Positions 60,817-64,000 of a DNA stretch of 64,000 nt are shown piece after piece. Position numbers and translations under genes: made by a program. A model generated the notes under the pieces. That model was not told the origin of the DNA, did not search any database, and saw only the letters and a list, made by a program, of their open reading frames with translations. Origin of the DNA: Hyphobacterium sp. CCMP332 (GTDB lineage Bacteria; Pseudomonadota; Alphaproteobacteria; Caulobacterales; Maricaulaceae); NCBI RefSeq assembly GCF_014323565.1, contig NZ_CP058669.1, positions 1,825,501-1,889,500 of the forward strand, in the 5' to 3' direction. Each line of letters begins with the position of its first letter. Position 1 is the stretch's first letter.

Positions 60817-61551
60817 ATGCTGAAAGACAAGACTGTTTTGGTGACCGGCGCCTCGCGCGGCGTCGGCAAGGAAACCGCCCGCGCCTGCGCCAAGGCGGGG
60901 GCGAAGGTCATCCTTCATTTCAACGTCAATCAGGACGAAGCCGTTGCGCTCGCAAAAGAGATCGATGCGGTCGGCTGTATCGCCGCCGATCTGTCGCAAA
61001 AGGGCGCGGCAGACAGGGTCTGGCTGAAAGCCAAAACCATGGCCGGTAGCGTGGATGCCGTCGTCAACAATGCTGGCGTCTATCGCGAGACTCCGCTGCA
61101 CAATGCGCAAAGCTGGGAAGCCGGCTGGGCCGAGCAGTTGCAGGTCAATGTCATGGCACCGTGCGAACTGATGCGGAACGCCATCAATGACTGGGGCTCA
61201 AGCGGTGGCGCCATCGTCAATATCGCCAGCCGTGCGGCCTATCGGGGCGATGGGCCGGACCATGCCGGATACGCCGCCTCCAAGGGCGCACTGGTCGCCG
61301 CGTCGAAGACGCTGGCGCGGGCCCATGCGCACAATAATGTCCTGATCTACACGCTGACACCCGGCTGGATTGAAACCGACATGGCCCCTTCCCGCGTCGA
61401 GGCGCGCGCTGCGGCTGTTGCGGATATTCCTCTGGGACGGGTCGCCCAGCCGCAGGAAATCGCCGCCATGGCGACGTTCCTGCTGTCCGGCCAGTGCGGA
61501 TCGGCCACTGGTTCGGTCATCGACATCAATGGCGCGAGCTTTATGCGCTGA
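60817..61551 (+). CDS. Short-chain dehydrogenase/reductase
   Basis: The 244-residue SDR has the cofactor motif VTGASRGVGKETARACA, VNNAGVYRE, and an intact active site: Ser in IASRAA and Tyr152-x-x-x-Lys156 (GYAASKGALVA). The PGWIETDMAP segment is standard. It is the third oxidoreductase in a row after the GMC and ALDH genes, so a role in the same degradative route is likely, but substrate is unknown. It starts three bases after the ALDH stop. The operon probably ends here, as the next gene has its own candidate operator. Confidence 0.9.
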   Translation: MLKDKTVLVTGASRGVGKETARACAKAGAKVILHFNVNQDEAVALAKEIDAVGCIAADLSQKGAADRVWLKAKTMAGSVDAVVNNAGVYRETPLHNAQSWEAGWAEQLQVNVMAPCELMRNAINDWGSSGGAIVNIASRAAYRGDGPDHAGYAASKGALVAASKTLARAHAHNNVLIYTLTPGWIETDMAPSRVEARAAAVADIPLGRVAQPQEIAAMATFLLSGQCGSATGSVIDINGASFMR

Positions 61552-61589
61552 CCTGACTCCCCATCCGCGCAAACCCTGCTAGATTTCCT

Positions 61590-61604
61590 GTGAACGCCGT
61601 TCAC
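61590..61604. promoter_or_regulatory. Candidate TetR-type operator (site 2)
   Basis: GTGAACG-c-CGTTCAC is a perfect inverted repeat with 7-bp arms, placed 33-47 bases upstream of the penicillin-acylase-family gene in the 85-base gap after the SDR. It resembles the site at 52398-52414. Confidence 0.6.
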
Positions 61605-61636
61605 GAAGCGGGCGGGCATCATGAGGGGGAATTTTC

Positions 61637-63943
61637 ATGCGTTGGGTTATTCGCGGCATTGCGGCCATTCTCGGCCTTGGCATTCTGATTGTGGCTGCGG
61701 GCCTCGGTTACGGGTATTGGCGCTTTTCCTCCTCCCTGCCGCGCACGGAGGGCACGGTCGAGGTCGCCGGCATTTCCGGCGATGTACAGATTGTCCGCGA
61801 TGAATATGGCGTCCCGCACATCTTCGGCGAGACCGACGAGGACATCTATTTCGCCATCGGCTACGCCCATGCGCAGGACCGCTTTTTCCAGATGGATATG
61901 ATGCGCCGCTATGTGCACGGCGAATTGTCTGCCCTGCTCGGCCACCTCAATCCGGCCACCGTCACCGCCGATGCCCGCAGCCGCAATCGCGGCTATCACC
62001 TTGTTGCCAATGCTGCGGCTGAAAATCTCTCACCGGAATTTCAGGTCGCAGCAAATGCCTATGTGGCCGGGGTGAATGCGCGTCTGGCTGAAGGTCATTA
62101 CCCGCCGGAATATCTCATCCTGCAAGCGGCGCCCGAGCCGTGGGAGCTGCATGATTCCATGGCCGTCGTCGTATACATGGCCGATAGCCTTGCCGCCGGA
62201 GAAGGCGAGGAAGTGGCCCGCCGCGAACTCGCGGAAATTCTCTCCGAAACGCAATTGTCCGAATTCCTGCCGGGCTATCCCGACTGGGCACCGAACATGT
62301 TGCAGGCTGAGGATTTTGCGTCCGTCCCGGAGCCCGTAGAGCCCACCACCGAAGCCCAACCGGATTTCGATGATGGCTCCAACGCCTGGGTGCTGTCGGG
62401 TGAACACACCGCCACCGGAGAGCCGCTGCTGGCCAATGACCCGCATCTGGCGCTTGGCGCACCGGGCATCTGGTATTTCGCGCGGCTGAACCTGCCGCAG
62501 GGCGCGATTGTCGGCGCGACGATTGCCGGATCGCCCCTCGTTGTTCTGGGCCGTAACCAGGTCTCCGCCTGGGGCTTTACCAATACCGGTTTTGACGTCA
62601 TCGACATGGTGCCGTACGCGCCGGGAAGTCTGACCACAACCGAGCGCACCGAAGTGATCGAGGTGCGCGGCGGTGCCGATATCGCCATCACGATCCGCGA
62701 CGCGGACAACGGCCCTGTCCTCGATCCGGAATATTTCAATCTCGATGTGTTCGGAAATCAGGATGTGGTGCTGGTCTCGACCGCGCTGGATCGCTCCAAT
62801 CAGGTTGCCAGCGTGTCCTATAATCTGATGCTGTCACAATCCTTCGACGAATTTGTCGAGGCCGGGCGCGGCTTCACGGCCCCGATGCAGAACATGCATT
62901 ACGCCCATGTCGATGGCACGATCGGTTATACCACGCCGGGCCTGCTGCCCATTCGCGATGAAGCCGGTAACTGGACGGGTTTTGTCCCCTATGAAGACCT
63001 GCCGCGCGTTGAAAACCCGGTCTCCGGCCGTATCGCCTCGGGCAATAACCGCATTGTTCCCGACAATTACGCCTATGATACGCCGGGCAGCTATGCCGCC
63101 TATCGCGCAGCACGGATCGAGGAGCGGCTCGACGAAACCGGCGCCCATACGCCGGACACCTTCCACGACATCCAGATGGATCAGGTATCGGCCCAGATCC
63201 GGCGCATCCTGCCCGCGCTGCAGGCCGCAACGCCGCAAACCGAACGCGGCCAGCAGGCGCTGAACCGCATCCGGAACTGGAATGGCGATATGAATGCCCT
63301 GCTCGCGGAACCGCTTATCTATTCGCTCTGGTATCGCGATATCCAGGAAGGCATCTACGCCGACGAACTCGGCGATGATTTCCTGCGCCACCTGTCGACA
63401 CGGCGGGTCTTCACCGAAAACGTGCTGATCGGCGATGACGGTCATTGGTGCGATAACGTCACCACCGATGCGGTCGAGATCTGTCCGGACATACTGGGCG
63501 CAGCGCTGGATGCGGCCATGGAGCGCGGTGTCGCCACCTACGGCCCGGACGTCAACAACTGGACGTGGGGCCAGGCCCACCAGGCCGTCTTCGATCATCC
63601 CGTCTTCACCGGCTCCGGCCTGCCTTTGCTGGAGGACTGGTTCACGGTTCGCCAGCCGGTTGGCGGCGACAGCTCGACGGTCAATGTGGCGGTCTATTCC
63701 GTACGTGCGGGCTCGTTTGATGTTTTCCACGGACCATCGCTGCGGGCTATTTATGATCTGTCGGATCTGGACGCATCGCGCTTCATGCATGCGCCGGGAC
63801 AATCGGGACACCCCTGGTCGGATCACTATCGCGACCTCGCCCCGATGTGGGCGGCCGGCGAGAGCTTTGAAATGCGCACCGACTGGACCCCGGACACGGC
63901 ACCCGACGGTGCCCGCATCTTGACCCTGACCCCTGCCAACTAG
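61637..63943 (+). CDS. Penicillin acylase family N-terminal-nucleophile hydrolase
   Basis: The 768-residue protein has an N-terminal signal anchor (about residues 5-25) and the precursor layout alpha chain, spacer, beta chain. Autocleavage should occur before Ser248 in D-D-G-S-N-A-W, the catalytic nucleophile. EYGVPHIFGETDEDIYFAIGYAHAQDRFFQMD marks the alpha chain and NDPHLALGAPGIWYFARL the substrate pocket. Family members hydrolyse beta-lactams, acyl-homoserine lactones or other N-acyl compounds in the periplasm. AGGGGG lies eight bases before the ATG. The neighbouring oxidoreductases suggest a lipid- or aryl-amide nutrient, but quorum quenching is equally possible. Confidence 0.9.
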   Translation: MRWVIRGIAAILGLGILIVAAGLGYGYWRFSSSLPRTEGTVEVAGISGDVQIVRDEYGVPHIFGETDEDIYFAIGYAHAQDRFFQMDMMRRYVHGELSALLGHLNPATVTADARSRNRGYHLVANAAAENLSPEFQVAANAYVAGVNARLAEGHYPPEYLILQAAPEPWELHDSMAVVVYMADSLAAGEGEEVARRELAEILSETQLSEFLPGYPDWAPNMLQAEDFASVPEPVEPTTEAQPDFDDGSNAWVLSGEHTATGEPLLANDPHLALGAPGIWYFARLNLPQGAIVGATIAGSPLVVLGRNQVSAWGFTNTGFDVIDMVPYAPGSLTTTERTEVIEVRGGADIAITIRDADNGPVLDPEYFNLDVFGNQDVVLVSTALDRSNQVASVSYNLMLSQSFDEFVEAGRGFTAPMQNMHYAHVDGTIGYTTPGLLPIRDEAGNWTGFVPYEDLPRVENPVSGRIASGNNRIVPDNYAYDTPGSYAAYRAARIEERLDETGAHTPDTFHDIQMDQVSAQIRRILPALQAATPQTERGQQALNRIRNWNGDMNALLAEPLIYSLWYRDIQEGIYADELGDDFLRHLSTRRVFTENVLIGDDGHWCDNVTTDAVEICPDILGAALDAAMERGVATYGPDVNNWTWGQAHQAVFDHPVFTGSGLPLLEDWFTVRQPVGGDSSTVNVAVYSVRAGSFDVFHGPSLRAIYDLSDLDASRFMHAPGQSGHPWSDHYRDLAPMWAAGESFEMRTDWTPDTAPDGARILTLTPAN

Positions 63944-63953
63944 GACGCCAACC

Positions 63954-64000
63954 ATGTCGATACGTATCACCCGTCGCGGCGCGCTCTTCGGCGCCTCCGG
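63954..64000 (+). CDS. Start of a Tat-exported protein, cut by the window edge
   Basis: An ATG ten bases after the acylase stop opens a frame beginning MSIRITRRGALFGAS. T-R-R-G-A-L-F fits the twin-arginine signal motif, so the product is probably exported folded, perhaps with a cofactor. The frame runs off the window after 15 codons, so no function can be given. Confidence 0.6.
   Translation, partial: MSIRITRRGALFGAS

Noticed and set aside
1-64000. CRISPR arrays, prophage or insertion sequences
   Set aside because: No regularly spaced repeats, integrase, transposase or phage structural genes were found; the palindromes seen are single.

Overview
The window looks like chromosomal DNA of a GC-rich aquatic alphaproteobacterium, most likely of the Hyphomonadaceae/Maricaulaceae group (Maricaulis, Oceanicaulis, Hyphobacterium and relatives). 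The reasons are the three large TonB-dependent receptors, the fused acetylglutamate synthase/kinase beside an N-acetylornithine-type carbamoyltransferase (an arrangement I recall from Maricaulis and Xanthomonas), the frequent GTG/TTG starts and the dense GTGA/ATGA gene overlaps. This placement is inference; there is no rRNA gene in the window to confirm it. I see no tRNA, rRNA, CRISPR array, prophage or insertion sequence.

Left part (1-15.2 kb): a terminator of an off-window gene, a TonB-dependent receptor with a Zur-like box in front of it, a DUF1244 protein, a Rieske oxygenase coupled to an APC permease, a solitary HicA-like protein, a MarC protein and a small membrane protein. An agmatine-to-putrescine operon follows on the minus strand (aguA, a beta-lactamase-fold hydrolase, aguB, and an acetyltransferase-nitrilase fusion), then a 1091-residue Oar-like TonB receptor with its own terminator.

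Centre (15.5-33.7 kb): an ArnT-like glycosyltransferase, then a 13-gene, almost gapless type II secretion operon. Its order is gspD (a predicted lipoprotein secretin), gspO, a methyltransferase with helical repeats, an RgpF-like protein, gspE, F, G, H, I, J, K, L, M, and a short GspC-like protein. Directly downstream lie a secreted HExxHxxGxxH metalloprotease and a small periplasmic STN-domain protein, plausibly a substrate and a helper of the secretion machine.

Right of centre (33.7-42.2 kb): argF'-argB-argC on the minus strand make arginine through acetylated intermediates. In front of argF' is a 28-codon arginine-rich leader reading frame followed by an intrinsic terminator, a likely attenuator. 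Diverging from it is a four-gene overlapping unit: KdsB-like cytidylyltransferase, histidine phosphatase, acyl-CoA racemase and ferredoxin reductase. A small membrane protein and an unusual SDR follow.

Right part (42.3-64 kb): an alpha-2-macroglobulin lipoprotein coupled to penicillin-binding protein 1C; a periplasmic repeat protein; a minus-strand set of an alpha/beta hydrolase, a diiron ferritin-like protein, a fatty-acid hydroxylase and an anchored small protein; a third TonB receptor; and diverging from it a degradative-looking run: NylB-like hydrolase, GMC oxidoreductase, coniferyl-aldehyde-type dehydrogenase, SDR, penicillin-acylase-family hydrolase and the start of a Tat-exported protein. 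Closely similar palindromes precede the diiron gene and the acylase gene, suggesting one repressor may link the two groups.
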